64,000 bases of DNA from RZYY01 sp036794825 (GCA_036794825.1 DAIRGA010000021.1:30239-94238); one strand, 5' to 3'. Counted from the stretch's first letter, positions 45,502 to 54,092 are shown. The notes: generated by a model from the letters alone, not told the origin. A program made the numbers and translations.

Positions 45502-46341
45502 TCAGTTTATTTGATTTTTAATACGAAACGAAGTCTGTATATTCCTGAATATCTTGCTGATAGCAAACAGGATTACCAGGAAAAATATTATGGCCGCACC
45601 TGAAGGGATGTTCAGATAATAGGAGAGAAGCAACCCCGACATGCTGCCGATAAACCCTATGATCACCGAAAGCCAGATCATCTTTTCAAACTTTTTCGTG
45701 AAAATATTGGCAATGGTTTGCGGAATGGTGAGCAGCGAAATGACCAGAATAATGCCAACAACCCTGATGTTGAGTACGATAGTCAGTGCTACAATGGTTA
45801 TCATCATATAATTGACCAGCTCCACAGGCAGTTTGGCTGCACGGGCATATTGCTCATCAAAAGCCACGAAAAGAATGGTTTTGTACATCAGCACGAAAAT
45901 GATGATGATCAGGATGGTGAGCGCAAGCAGCAGGTAGAGATTTAAGCTGTTTACTGTCAGTATGTTGCCAAAGAGAAAGCTCATCAGGTTAGCGGAATAG
46001 CCAGGTGTGAGAAAAATGAAAATGATGCCGACAGCCATTCCGAACGACCAGAGAATCGCAATTACCGAATCTTCGCGGACATTGGTCTTTTTCGACATAT
46101 ATTCGATGCCAAGCGCTGATAAAACACTGAAAATCATCGCTCCTACGATTGGGTTAAACCCGAAATAGTAGCCTATACCTATCCCGCCAAATGAGGCATG
46201 GGTAATTCCACCGCTTATAAATACAATTCGCCTCGCCACGATATATGTACCGGCGATACCACAAGCGATACTGGCCAGAAATGCAGCGAGTACTGCATTG
46301 ATAAAAAACTGGTACTCAAAAAGATGTAAAAATGAATCCAT
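45502..46341 (-). CDS. znuB: Zinc/manganese ABC transporter permease
   Basis: 279 residues with about eight transmembrane segments. ABC-3 family landmarks are FINAVLAAFLASIACGIAGTYIVARR at the start (in parts), GGITHASFGGIGIGYYFG, and NIRVVGIILVISLLTIPQTIA (in parts). It forms the membrane channel of a ZnuABC-type importer for Zn(II), or possibly Mn(II). It starts 3 bp after znuC. The next gene (DUF192) starts 5 bp after it. The Fur-family gene upstream favours zinc or another divalent metal. Confidence 0.94.
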   Translation of the reverse strand: MDSFLHLFEYQFFINAVLAAFLASIACGIAGTYIVARRIVFISGGITHASFGGIGIGYYFGFNPIVGAMIFSVLSALGIEYMSKKTNVREDSVIAILWSFGMAVGIIFIFLTPGYSANLMSFLFGNILTVNSLNLYLLLALTILIIIIFVLMYKTILFVAFDEQYARAAKLPVELVNYMMITIVALTIVLNIRVVGIILVISLLTIPQTIANIFTKKFEKMIWLSVIIGFIGSMSGLLLSYYLNIPSGAAIIFFLVILFAISKIFRNIQTSFRIKNQIN

Positions 46342-46344
46342 GGG

Positions 46345-47106
46345 TTAATGGTTATGGTGGTGTTCTTTGAGGATGGTGTGTGGTATATCGCCGTGGGCAA
46401 TGATCTGGATCGGGCAGTTGTAGGCGGCCAGTTGTTCCTGGGTGATGATGTTTGAGCTGTGATAATGAAGTTCGCGGTTAACGCAGGCAATGGATTTTAC
46501 AAAATAGGTGATGGTTCCCACGTCGTGCGATATCATCAGGATGGCCATGCTCTGGTTCAATTTCTTAAGTGTTTGATATAGATCGCTTTCGAACTTATTG
46601 TCAACGAAGGTGTTAGGCTCATCGAGGATCAGAAGCTGTGGATCAGAAACGATAGCCCGGCACAGGAAAACCCGCTGCATTTGACCTCCGGAAAGCTCTC
46701 CCATGTTTTTGTCGGCCAGGTGCCCAATGCCCATCGCATCCAGCATTTCACGGGCCTTAATGACCTGCGGTTTTGAAAAACGGTTTATCATCCTGTAAGG
46801 CCTGGCCAGCCCCGAAAGAACTACGTTCAGGACTGTGATGGGGAAAACCTTGTCGGTGTTGCTGACTTGCGGCAGATACCCCATCTGAAGCTGATTACCC
46901 GGCTCACTAATGTTATGATATATCACTTTGCCGGACATCGGTCGGATTAATCCGAGAATCACCTTTACCAAAGTAGTTTTTCCTCCTCCGTTCGGCCCGA
47001 TTACCCCTATAAAATCATTTTCACGGATGGTCAGGTTAACATTCCGGAGAATAATATCCTCGTCGTACCCTGCTGTAACTCCCTGAACTTCAACAAGTGG
47101 ATGCAT
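46345..47106 (-). CDS. znuC: Zinc/manganese ABC transporter ATP-binding protein
   Basis: 253 residues. Walker A GPNGGGKT lies at 37-44, signature LSGGQ at 137-141, Walker B LLILDEP at 157-163 followed by NTFVD, a residue pattern common in metal-type ABC ATPases. The C-terminus is His-rich (EHHHNH). It powers metal import together with the adjacent permease and binding protein. It starts 6 bp after the znuA stop. Confidence 0.95.
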   Translation of the reverse strand: MHPLVEVQGVTAGYDEDIILRNVNLTIRENDFIGVIGPNGGGKTTLVKVILGLIRPMSGKVIYHNISEPGNQLQMGYLPQVSNTDKVFPITVLNVVLSGLARPYRMINRFSKPQVIKAREMLDAMGIGHLADKNMGELSGGQMQRVFLCRAIVSDPQLLILDEPNTFVDNKFESDLYQTLKKLNQSMAILMISHDVGTITYFVKSIACVNRELHYHSSNIITQEQLAAYNCPIQIIAHGDIPHTILKEHHHNH

Positions 47107-47112
47107 CGGTGG

Positions 47113-48036
47113 TTATGGATTTGGGTTGAGGATTAAACCTGCAATTCCATTCAGGTTTTCCAGCCAGTTTTCGGCCAATGGATCAATCTGTATAACCTTC
47201 GCTCCCAGCTCTTTGGCAACCAGTCGCGCATTGGAAGCATCAAATTCCTTTTGAATGAAAACCACACTCACCGCTGCCTCTTTTGCAACATCAATGGTGT
47301 TTTTAAGCTGCGAGGGGGTTGGCTCTTTACCCTCCTGCTCGATTGCGATTTGCTCCAGGCCATAATCACGCGCAAAATAACCTAAAACGGGATGAAAAAT
47401 CACAAACTGAAGCCGCTCATTATCAGCCATTTGATTTTGGATAATTTCATCGGCTTCACTAATTTTCTGTTTTAACAGCTCAGCATTTTTCAGCAAACTC
47501 TCTGAATGTTCTGGAAAAGCCTCAAGCAAAGCATTGGTGATATTTTCGGCGATCTTTAGTCCGTTTTTGAACGAAAGCCATATATGCGGATCAACACCAT
47601 GATCACCGTGGTCGTGAGTCGGATCGTCGCAATGGTGCCCGGAAATCATATTAATCCCCGAACTCAGATCGGTCACTTTCAGCTGAGGATGATTTTTTTT
47701 GAGCGTTGGCAGCAGATTCTGCTCCAGCGGCAGGTTGCCGTTTATCAGGAAAAAGTCGGCTTTGCTGATGGCTTTCAACTGATGCGGTGATGGATCATAA
47801 TCGTGATGATTGGTTCCCGGCGGTATCAAAACCAATATGTCAGCGAGGTCACCAGCAATTTGTTCCACAAAATACTTATACGGCGCAATACTCACCAGAA
47901 TGGTGGGTTTTTCGCTCCGCTGCTCCAATGTGGATGTGCATCCGGAGAGCATCGGAATTATGGTTGCTAATATTACGATCATCATGGCATTACGAAAATG
48001 CTTCAGCAAATCACAACTTTCAGGCTTTTGTTTCAT
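47113..48036 (-). CDS. znuA: Zinc-binding lipoprotein of the ABC importer
   Basis: 307 residues from the ATG at 48036. The lipoprotein signal ends MLSGC (Cys33). A ZnuA/TroA fold follows with KPTILVSIAPYKYFVEQIAGD, GTNHHDYDPSPHQLKAISKAD (in parts; metal-binding His), a His/Asp-rich loop GHHCDDPTHDHGDHGVDPHIW (in parts) and a C-terminal FIQKEFDASNARLVAKELG. It captures periplasmic Zn(II) for ZnuBC. The frame is open without a stop into the upstream yidD gene, so a YidD-ZnuA fusion reading is possible, but the complete lipoprotein signal argues for this internal start. Confidence 0.9.
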   Translation of the reverse strand: MKQKPESCDLLKHFRNAMMIVILATIIPMLSGCTSTLEQRSEKPTILVSIAPYKYFVEQIAGDLADILVLIPPGTNHHDYDPSPHQLKAISKADFFLINGNLPLEQNLLPTLKKNHPQLKVTDLSSGINMISGHHCDDPTHDHGDHGVDPHIWLSFKNGLKIAENITNALLEAFPEHSESLLKNAELLKQKISEADEIIQNQMADNERLQFVIFHPVLGYFARDYGLEQIAIEQEGKEPTPSQLKNTIDVAKEAAVSVVFIQKEFDASNARLVAKELGAKVIQIDPLAENWLENLNGIAGLILNPNP

Positions 48037-48309
48037 GCTAAATTGAGTTTTAAAATTTATTTTTTTTATTAATATTTTTGGAACAGGATCAAATCCGGAT
48101 GTTCCCCAGGGGTGGCATCTCGAAATACGGTTGGCTGCAAGTTTTCCGCCTTTCAACGGGCCGTGTCGCTGCAAAGCCGTTGCCGTATATTCCGAACATG
48201 TGGGGATATGCCTGCAGGATGCTGGTGTAAGTGGCGAAATCACATACTGGTAAAACCTTATAGGGATTACCAGGATGTTTACAAATATATTCAGCAGGTT
48301 ATTTTTCAT
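48037..48309 (-). CDS. yidD: YidD membrane insertion efficiency factor, in frame with znuA
   Basis: Residues 1-78 are a complete YidD: VIPIRFYQYVISPLTPASCRHIPTCSEY (in parts, with the conserved CRHIPTCSEY at 32-41), LQRHGPLKGGKLAANRISRCHPW and GFDPVP. YidD helps YidC insert inner-membrane proteins. No stop codon follows. The frame continues through KILIKKINFKTQFS into the ZnuA start. The codons just after residue 80 contain a run of eight A (plus-strand T8 at 48060-48067). Losing or gaining one A creates a stop within one to five codons, so YidD could end there by slippage, or the run could be miscounted. The coordinates give the YidD part only. Confidence 0.8.
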
Positions 48310-48330
48310 AACATTTTGGTAATGATATGC

Positions 48331-48744
48331 TTATTCACCACCGCTGAATTCCACAAAATTCCGGTCGGTTTCGTAAAGTACAACTGAGAGTTCAAATTTC
48401 GGATCAATTTGTTCCCGCAGAATGTTCCATATCCTTATTGCAATATTCTCTGCGCTTGGGTTGAGATCGGCAAAGTCGTCCACATCAAGGTAGAGGTTTT
48501 TGTGGTCGTAACGCTCTTCAATGTGCTCTTTCACAATGTCTTTGAGCGCCTTCATATCCATCACGTAACCGGTTTCAGGATCCACTTCCCCTTTTACTTT
48601 GACAATCAGGTCGTAATTGTGACCGTGATAATTCGGATTGTTGCACGATCCGAAAACCTTTTCGTTTTTCTTATCGTCCCAGTTGGGGTTGTGAAGCCGG
48701 TGTGTGGCATTAAAATGGGTTTGACGGCAGGCTGTTACTTTCAT
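48331..48744 (-). CDS. queD: 6-pyruvoyltetrahydropterin synthase / QueD family
   Basis: 137 residues from the ATG at 48744 (MKVTACRQTHFNATHRL). An ATG eight codons upstream overlaps the fur stop and is less likely. The zinc ligands are His in ATHRL and the pair in YHGHNYDL. The catalytic Cys lies in FGSCNNPNYHGH, and the acidic MDMKALKDIV and late ENIAIRIW segments match. QueD makes 6-carboxytetrahydropterin for queuosine. It lies between a Fur-family gene and the zinc transporter genes. Zur-controlled queD paralogs are known in other bacteria, so this copy may be the zinc-limitation paralog (inference). Confidence 0.88.
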   Translation of the reverse strand: MKVTACRQTHFNATHRLHNPNWDDKKNEKVFGSCNNPNYHGHNYDLIVKVKGEVDPETGYVMDMKALKDIVKEHIEERYDHKNLYLDVDDFADLNPSAENIAIRIWNILREQIDPKFELSVVLYETDRNFVEFSGGE

Positions 48745-48764
48745 TGTCGTGAGATTTTTTGATT

Positions 48765-49220
48765 TCAATGGGTTTTAAATTTCGAGTTGTTTGCATTGCA
48801 GGTTTTACAGAATCCAAAAACCACGTAATTGGTTTCGAGTTTTGTGAAGCCGTCGGGCAGGTTCAACGGTTCGACAAGACTATCGTGAAGGCATTGTACC
48901 ACGCTGCAGCTCAGGCATTTGAAATGAATGTGATCCGTGTTGTGCCTCCCTGTGTGTATGTCTCTTTCGGGTAAAACATACCGCGATTCGTGATTATTGA
49001 CAAAAATCTGGTGGGCAATCCCCTTTTCTACCAAAGTTTTGAGATTCCGGTAAAGCGTAACCCGGTCGCAATTCATCTTCATCTTTTCGGTGATTTCGGG
49101 TGATGACAAAGCTACATCGCTCTGCATCAGCACATTAATAATCTCTTCCCTGATTTTGGTCTGACTCAGGTTGTACTCCTTAAGTAGTTGGGATGGGATA
49201 TGATTTGATTTTTGCAACAT
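48765..49220 (-). CDS. Fur family transcriptional regulator, probably Zur-like
   Basis: 151 residues. A winged-helix DNA-binding domain (about 20-85) includes SSPEITEKMKMNCDRVTLYRNLKTL (in parts). A dimerisation and metal domain has HIHFKCLSC (Cys102, Cys105) and a second CxxC (Cys138, Cys141) that form the structural zinc site. It is the first gene of a tightly spaced series with queD, yidD, znuA, znuC, znuB and DUF192, which favours a zinc-sensing Zur role. A perfect 11-3-11 palindrome overlaps its start codon and promoter element, the likely autoregulatory operator. The mRNA would start almost at the ATG. Confidence 0.9.
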   Translation of the reverse strand: MLQKSNHIPSQLLKEYNLSQTKIREEIINVLMQSDVALSSPEITEKMKMNCDRVTLYRNLKTLVEKGIAHQIFVNNHESRYVLPERDIHTGRHNTDHIHFKCLSCSVVQCLHDSLVEPLNLPDGFTKLETNYVVFGFCKTCNANNSKFKTH

Positions 49221-49233
49221 AGTTGCAAAAATA
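49208..49233 (-). promoter_or_regulatory. Palindromic operator overlapping the fur/zur promoter and start codon
   Basis: ATTTTTGCAAC (49208-49218), ATA, GTTGCAAAAAT (49222-49232): perfect 11-bp arms with a 3-bp spacer. The -7 element TATTTTTG (49233-49226, minus strand) and the ATG (49220-49218) both fall inside or at its edge. The length and symmetry fit a Fur/Zur-family binding site. Confidence 0.75.
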
Positions 49234-49265
49234 CAATTAAGTTGCAGAATTGTTTAAAAATCTGC

Positions 49266-52139
49266 CTACCGGTGGCAAATTTGTCTGAATTCACATAATC
49301 TGCATGTTTTCAGATTGTCCGTTTTTGCGAAAGGAACCTCCCTGTTGTATAGTTCGGCAATTATTTGCATCAGGATTTCTTCAAACGAATCCAGCGCTGG
49401 CTGATCAATAGCGATTCCTGTGCTTTTCTGATCCTCTGCCTTAATTTCAAAGCAGATTAGTCCCTGCCCGGGTGTTTGCATTCCAAAAATGCCGGCGTTA
49501 AAAGGCAGTGGCTGGTTTGGGTATTTTTTACTGTACAACCAGGCGTACATCAATACCTGGAGTGCTTTACCATTTTTCTCAGCGTTGGTAAATGCTTCCC
49601 ATGAATCGAACTGCAATTCCTTATTTTCAACTCCACCCGTTTTGTAATCAATGATCCGCAGGATGCCGTTAACCTTGTCAACACGGTCAATGAAACCCTT
49701 TAGGAGGATTTCTTTACCTTTCAGGCCAGGTATACTGATCGTGGAGGAAACTCTTTCTTCCAGGGCAACGATGGTGAGGTGTTTGTTGATTCTTTCCTGC
49801 TCTTTCAGGAAGGCCTTTTCGTTGACGAGGAATTGCCTGATAAAATTCCGGATTACTTCGCTGATAAGTTTATTCCAGCCGTAGCTAATTTCTCCTCCGG
49901 AGTATTTATCGCTGAAAGCCAGGGCGATAGCTTCATCAGCACGGCTGTGCATTTCGTCCAGGTCGGTTGTGTGAAGAATCTTGTTGATATAGGGCAAATA
50001 CAGGATTTCGAGGGCTTTGTGGACAATATTTCCAAGGGTCATAAAATCAATGGATTCCTCAACCTCTTCAGCTTCGATGATTCCGGCAATTTCGGCAAGG
50101 TAAAATTTTAAACTGCAACTCCTGTAATTATTTATGGCTGAAGGAGAAAGACCACGTTTCCCTTTTGCAATCAATTCAGCTAAAACATTTTCATCTTTTT
50201 CGATAATGATTTCCTGGTCGCCTGAAATTTCAGGAAGCGGCAGGCTAACCACTTTTCGGGTTATGGAATGGGCTGGTTGATATTTTGGTAATTCATGTTC
50301 CAGCTGCATGATGAAACGGCTTGGTTCACCGCCGCCAAGTTCATCCGGCTCAGTGTTGAAAACCAGGTGTATCTCGCTGGCTATCTGCAACAAACGATAA
50401 AAATGGTAGGCTGAAACCGCATTTCTTTCTGCCGTACCCGGTAATGCGTATTCTCTCTGTATATCGGGTGGAATAAAGGAATTGGCAGCGGCGCCTGACG
50501 GGAAAATGCCCTCATTCGCCGAAAGCAAAATGATCTTGTCAAAATCGAGTGTACGGGTTTCAAGAACTCCCATGATCTGCAAACCTGTTAATGGCTCTCC
50601 CTCAAAGGGGATGGTTGTGTTTTGAACGATGTGCTTAAATAACTTTCTGAGCGTTTTTGTGGATGTAACAATTTGATATGTAGAGATTAAACTTTGTAAA
50701 CGGGTAAAGATTTTCGAGAGCTGATAAAGGTATTCTGCTTCAAAGATCATCTCCTCAGCCCTTTCAGCGTTGTTAAAAATTCGGTCGCGTAGTTTTCGGA
50801 TAATAAGCAGGATTCTGTCAATCAGTTCGATGGGTGAAGGGGTAAGGCTGCTGAAAACCAGTTCGAGAATTTCTCTTGTATCCTGATGAAAATTAGCCAC
50901 TAAAGCAATTAACTCCTCAGTGCTGTAGAAAACCCGTCTGGAAGCATTAATTGTGTCAAGGCACCTCGGAGTTTCGGGGTTCTGGTTCAGTAAAGGGTGG
51001 GTGAGAAGTGTAGTTACATCGTTGTGGTAGAATCCTTTAGGAGCATTCTGACCGGCAACCTGCAATCGCTGGACGTTTTCATACATTCGCATAACCTGGT
51101 TGAAAAACTGTGTAGCGATGGTCATTCTCAGCGGGAAGCCCATGGTGACATTGAACTTCGGAGTGTTGTTGTACAGAGAGTTTAAAACCGGAAAAAGCAG
51201 ATTCTCATCTGCCAGAACCAATGCCGCATTGCTCAGCTCTTCCGTTCCGGCATGGTCCAATCCGGCCCATCCTCGGATAATATCTGCTGCGTACTGTGCC
51301 TGTCCAATACTTTTCGGAATGCCAACAAGATTAATCTTTTTAATGGTCGTTTTGAAGTTCTCATCAATCCACTTAAAATTCTCTACATCAGCTTTTTCGA
51401 TCTCTTTTCGGAGGAAATGGCCTGCTTCCTGCTTTTTGTCCGAGAGGTAATAATCATCAACATCATAGAGTTGCTCAGCAAAACCACTTTCCTTTAAATG
51501 AGCAACAATTTTCTGCTCCGAAACGGTCATTGCATTGAATCCGGCGAAGTAGATTTTTTTCCAGAGGAGATTATTTGCTATAGATTCAATATTTTCAGCC
51601 AACACCCTATATGCCAGTCCTTTGTATCCCAACTTCTTAGCTTCACATTGACTTCGTAAAGTTTGATAGTATTCGGCCAGCGACTGATAGAACCGGAGAT
51701 ATTGCCGGGCTGACGCTGAAAGACCCGTTCCGGCCGGATTCCATCTCTCGATGGCTTTTGCTTCGGATAGATAGGTAAACAGTGATTCTGCATCCACCAT
51801 GTTCATATCAACTGCACTGAAATCACTTATCAGCGTCATTGCGCTGGAAATGAAGTCATCAAAAGTTTCAGGAGCGGTGTTGGTTACTTTTTGATGGATA
51901 GCATAGAGGTCAAAAAGCAAGCCCGTCGTTTCTGCCATCCCAAAGCCTGAAACCTTTACGACGAAGTCTTCGATGGAAAAAATATCCGGCGACCAGGTAG
52001 TCTTTCCGGTGAACTGAGGAATGCTCTTTTTCAGAAACAGGCCGGCCCGGCGGTTAGGTAATACGATACACACATCAGCAAGATTATCAGGATGTTGAGT
52101 GCAAATGTGTTGGCTTACTTTGTCAAGAAATCGCTGCAT
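49266..52139 (-). CDS. PD-(D/E)XK nuclease / inactivated-helicase protein (AddB-like)
   Basis: 957 residues. The N-terminal half resembles AddB-type helicase-fold domains (ADVCIVLPNRRAGLFLKKSI, DIFSIEDFVVKVSG, and ILLSANEGIFPSG). The C-terminal nuclease domain (about 675-957) contains LSPSAINNYRSCSLKFYLAEIAG, the nuclease core GFIDRVDK and LRIIDYKTGG, and a final CRLCEFRQICHR, where Cys residues can ligate an iron-sulfur cluster as in AddB. It should act in double-strand break end processing with an AddA/UvrD-type helicase encoded elsewhere. A complete TTG-N21-TACTTTTG promoter lies 24 bp upstream of the ATG, divergent from rsmG. Confidence 0.88.
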   Translation of the reverse strand: MQRFLDKVSQHICTQHPDNLADVCIVLPNRRAGLFLKKSIPQFTGKTTWSPDIFSIEDFVVKVSGFGMAETTGLLFDLYAIHQKVTNTAPETFDDFISSAMTLISDFSAVDMNMVDAESLFTYLSEAKAIERWNPAGTGLSASARQYLRFYQSLAEYYQTLRSQCEAKKLGYKGLAYRVLAENIESIANNLLWKKIYFAGFNAMTVSEQKIVAHLKESGFAEQLYDVDDYYLSDKKQEAGHFLRKEIEKADVENFKWIDENFKTTIKKINLVGIPKSIGQAQYAADIIRGWAGLDHAGTEELSNAALVLADENLLFPVLNSLYNNTPKFNVTMGFPLRMTIATQFFNQVMRMYENVQRLQVAGQNAPKGFYHNDVTTLLTHPLLNQNPETPRCLDTINASRRVFYSTEELIALVANFHQDTREILELVFSSLTPSPIELIDRILLIIRKLRDRIFNNAERAEEMIFEAEYLYQLSKIFTRLQSLISTYQIVTSTKTLRKLFKHIVQNTTIPFEGEPLTGLQIMGVLETRTLDFDKIILLSANEGIFPSGAAANSFIPPDIQREYALPGTAERNAVSAYHFYRLLQIASEIHLVFNTEPDELGGGEPSRFIMQLEHELPKYQPAHSITRKVVSLPLPEISGDQEIIIEKDENVLAELIAKGKRGLSPSAINNYRSCSLKFYLAEIAGIIEAEEVEESIDFMTLGNIVHKALEILYLPYINKILHTTDLDEMHSRADEAIALAFSDKYSGGEISYGWNKLISEVIRNFIRQFLVNEKAFLKEQERINKHLTIVALEERVSSTISIPGLKGKEILLKGFIDRVDKVNGILRIIDYKTGGVENKELQFDSWEAFTNAEKNGKALQVLMYAWLYSKKYPNQPLPFNAGIFGMQTPGQGLICFEIKAEDQKSTGIAIDQPALDSFEEILMQIIAELYNREVPFAKTDNLKTCRLCEFRQICHR

Positions 52140-52162
52140 AATATTGGGGGATAATCAACCCT

Positions 52163-52194
52163 CAAAAGTAGAAATTTCCGGTTAGCCGCAGCAA
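52163..52194 (-). promoter_or_regulatory. Promoter of the AddB-like nuclease gene
   Basis: Minus strand: TTG (52194-52192), 21-bp spacer, TACTTTTG (52170-52163). Both elements match. The leader would be about 18 nt. Confidence 0.7.
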
Positions 52195-52240
52195 CGCTGG
52201 CGGGATTGAAGTGTTCACCAGACATTTTCCCGAAACAACC

Positions 52241-52248
52241 TACTTTTG
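52241..52248 (+). promoter_or_regulatory. -7 element (TACTTTTG) immediately before rsmG
   Basis: TACTTTTG then CCCTC then ATG (52254). No TTG at the normal distance. It implies a leaderless rsmG mRNA. Confidence 0.5.
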
Positions 52249-52253
52249 CCCTC

Positions 52254-52874
52254 ATGCAAATCATCACAAAATATTTTCCTGATCTCGCTGCCGGACAGGT
52301 TTCACGGTTTGAGCAACTGGAACCGCTCTACAACGAATTGAACCAGAAAGTCAATGTGATTTCCCGCAAAGACATCGAAAATCTGTATGAACGGCATGTG
52401 CTTCATTCGCTGTCAATTGCAAAAATCACGAATTTCAAACCGGGAACGATGATCCTGGATGCCGGCACCGGCGGCGGTTTCCCGGGAATTCCGCTGGCGA
52501 TATATTTTCCCGGAGTCAAGTTCCACCTGATTGATTCGATCGGAAAGAAGATCAGAGTTGTGGAAAGTGTGGCCGCTGCTTTAGGGTTGGAAAACCTGAC
52601 CGCATCGTGCATGAGACTGGAGGAGGTAAAAGACAAATACGATTTCGTTGTAAGCCGCGCCGTTGCTGCCATTCCACAGATGTTGGCATGGGCAAAAGGC
52701 AGGATCAGCAAGGAAGGATTTAACGACCTCAACAATGGAATGCTCTATTTGAAAGGCGGCGACTTTATGGAAGAGATGCAAGTGGTGAAGATGAAATACC
52801 GTATTTACAACCTGGCCGATTACTTCGGAGAGGAATTTTTCCAGACCAAATGTCTGGTGCATCTGTGGCAATAG
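52254..52874 (+). CDS. rsmG: 16S rRNA (guanine527-N7)-methyltransferase
   Basis: 206 residues from the ATG at 52254 (MQIITKYFPDLAAGQVSRFEQ), the usual length. An in-frame ATG at 52206 lies upstream of the promoter element and is rejected. Family blocks: NVISRKDIENLYERHVLHSL, the SAM motif ILDAGTGGGFPGIPLAIYFP, HLIDSIGKKIRVVE, and FVVSRAVAAIPQML. It methylates N7 of G527 in the 530 loop of 16S rRNA. It is divergent from the nuclease gene, with about 115 bp between starts. Confidence 0.96.
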   Translation: MQIITKYFPDLAAGQVSRFEQLEPLYNELNQKVNVISRKDIENLYERHVLHSLSIAKITNFKPGTMILDAGTGGGFPGIPLAIYFPGVKFHLIDSIGKKIRVVESVAAALGLENLTASCMRLEEVKDKYDFVVSRAVAAIPQMLAWAKGRISKEGFNDLNNGMLYLKGGDFMEEMQVVKMKYRIYNLADYFGEEFFQTKCLVHLWQ

Positions 52875-52976
52875 CTAGCCATTGATGTTGATTATTAAGT
52901 ATTTACTGCTTCCCACCAACTGCCTGCCCGATTCAATTTGATCAAATTGTTACTTTCGCAACGCTAATCGGATCCA

Positions 52977-54092
52977 TTGAAAAAAACCATAGTATCGGTA
53001 ATCAACGACCTGGCCACCGACCGAAGGGTGGCTAAAACCTGCAACACGCTTGTGGATCTGGGGTTTGATGTCCTCCTTGTAGGACGAAAACTTCCCAGTA
53101 GTCTTCCCGTTGGCTCGTGCCGCTATGCAACCCACAGGATGCGGCTCCTGTTCACCCGCGGACCGCTGTTCTATGCAGAATACAACATCCGGCTTTTCAT
53201 CTTTTTGCTTCTAAGAAAATCGAATCTTCTTTTCTCCAATGATCTGGATACGCTTATGCCCAATTATCTGATATCCAGATTAAAAAGCGTTCCAATTGTT
53301 TACGACAGCCACGAGTATTTCACCGAAACTCCCGAGCTGGTCAACCGTAAGTTTGTGAAGAGGGTCTGGAAATTTATCGAGCGTTCAATTTTTCCGAGGC
53401 TAAAGGATGTAATCACTGTAAATGAATCCATTGCCGAACTTTTTAAATCAAAATATGGTGTCGAAGTTCAGGTAGTTCGGAATATTCCACCTTCAACGAA
53501 GTTGACTCAACTGAAAAGCCGCCGTGAGCTTGGGCTTCCGGAGGATAAGCATGTGATCCTGTTGCAGGGGGCAGGCATCAATATTCAGCGCGGTGCCGAG
53601 GAGTTGGTGGAAGCCATGCATTGGGTGAACGATGCTTTGCTACTGATAATCGGTAGCGGCGATGTGATCGGGATATTGAGGCAGATGCGGTTAGAATTGA
53701 AACTCGAAGATAAGATTTTGTTTCTCCCCAAAATGCCTTATGCCCAATTGATCCATTACACCGCTGCCGCTGATTTGGGTCTGACGCTCGATAAAGATAC
53801 CAACATCAACTATCGCTATTCATTGCCCAACAAGCTCTTCGACTACATCCATGCCGGGACGCCGGTGCTTGCTTCTCCACTCCTGGAGGTCAAAAAGATC
53901 GTCGAACAATATGGAGTTGGAGAATTGATGCAAAATCATGATCCTCATCAACTTGCAGACAAAATCAATACTATCCTCCGCGACAGGGCGAAATTGGCCA
54001 TTTATCGCGAAAACTGCTTCAAAGCAGCCAAATTCCTGACCTGGGAAAACGAACAAAAGGTTTTGGTAAAAATCCTTCAAAAATATGCCTGA
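52977..54092 (+). CDS. Glycosyltransferase (GT-B, family 4-like), TTG start
   Basis: 371 residues. The start is a TTG at 52977 (reads KKTIVSVINDLATDRRVAKT after the initiator). No ATG exists nearby, and TTACTTTCG about 20 bp upstream resembles the local promoter element. It has a GT-B fold: N-terminal donor/acceptor lobe with VYDSHEYFTETPEL, C-terminal lobe with HVILLQGAGINIQRGAEELVEAM, LFLPKMPYAQLIHYTAAADLGL and the sugar-nucleotide motif YRYSLPNKLFDYIHAGTPVLAS (in parts). It overlaps the next glycosyltransferase by 8 bp, so the two are co-translated. The product glycan is unknown. Confidence 0.88.
   Translation: MKKTIVSVINDLATDRRVAKTCNTLVDLGFDVLLVGRKLPSSLPVGSCRYATHRMRLLFTRGPLFYAEYNIRLFIFLLLRKSNLLFSNDLDTLMPNYLISRLKSVPIVYDSHEYFTETPELVNRKFVKRVWKFIERSIFPRLKDVITVNESIAELFKSKYGVEVQVVRNIPPSTKLTQLKSRRELGLPEDKHVILLQGAGINIQRGAEELVEAMHWVNDALLLIIGSGDVIGILRQMRLELKLEDKILFLPKMPYAQLIHYTAAADLGLTLDKDTNINYRYSLPNKLFDYIHAGTPVLASPLLEVKKIVEQYGVGELMQNHDPHQLADKINTILRDRAKLAIYRENCFKAAKFLTWENEQKVLVKILQKYA

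Noticed and set aside
46959..47000. Unusual Walker A (GPNGGGKT) in ZnuC
   Set aside because: Gly at this position is common in metal-type ABC ATPases. The Lys and Thr are intact.
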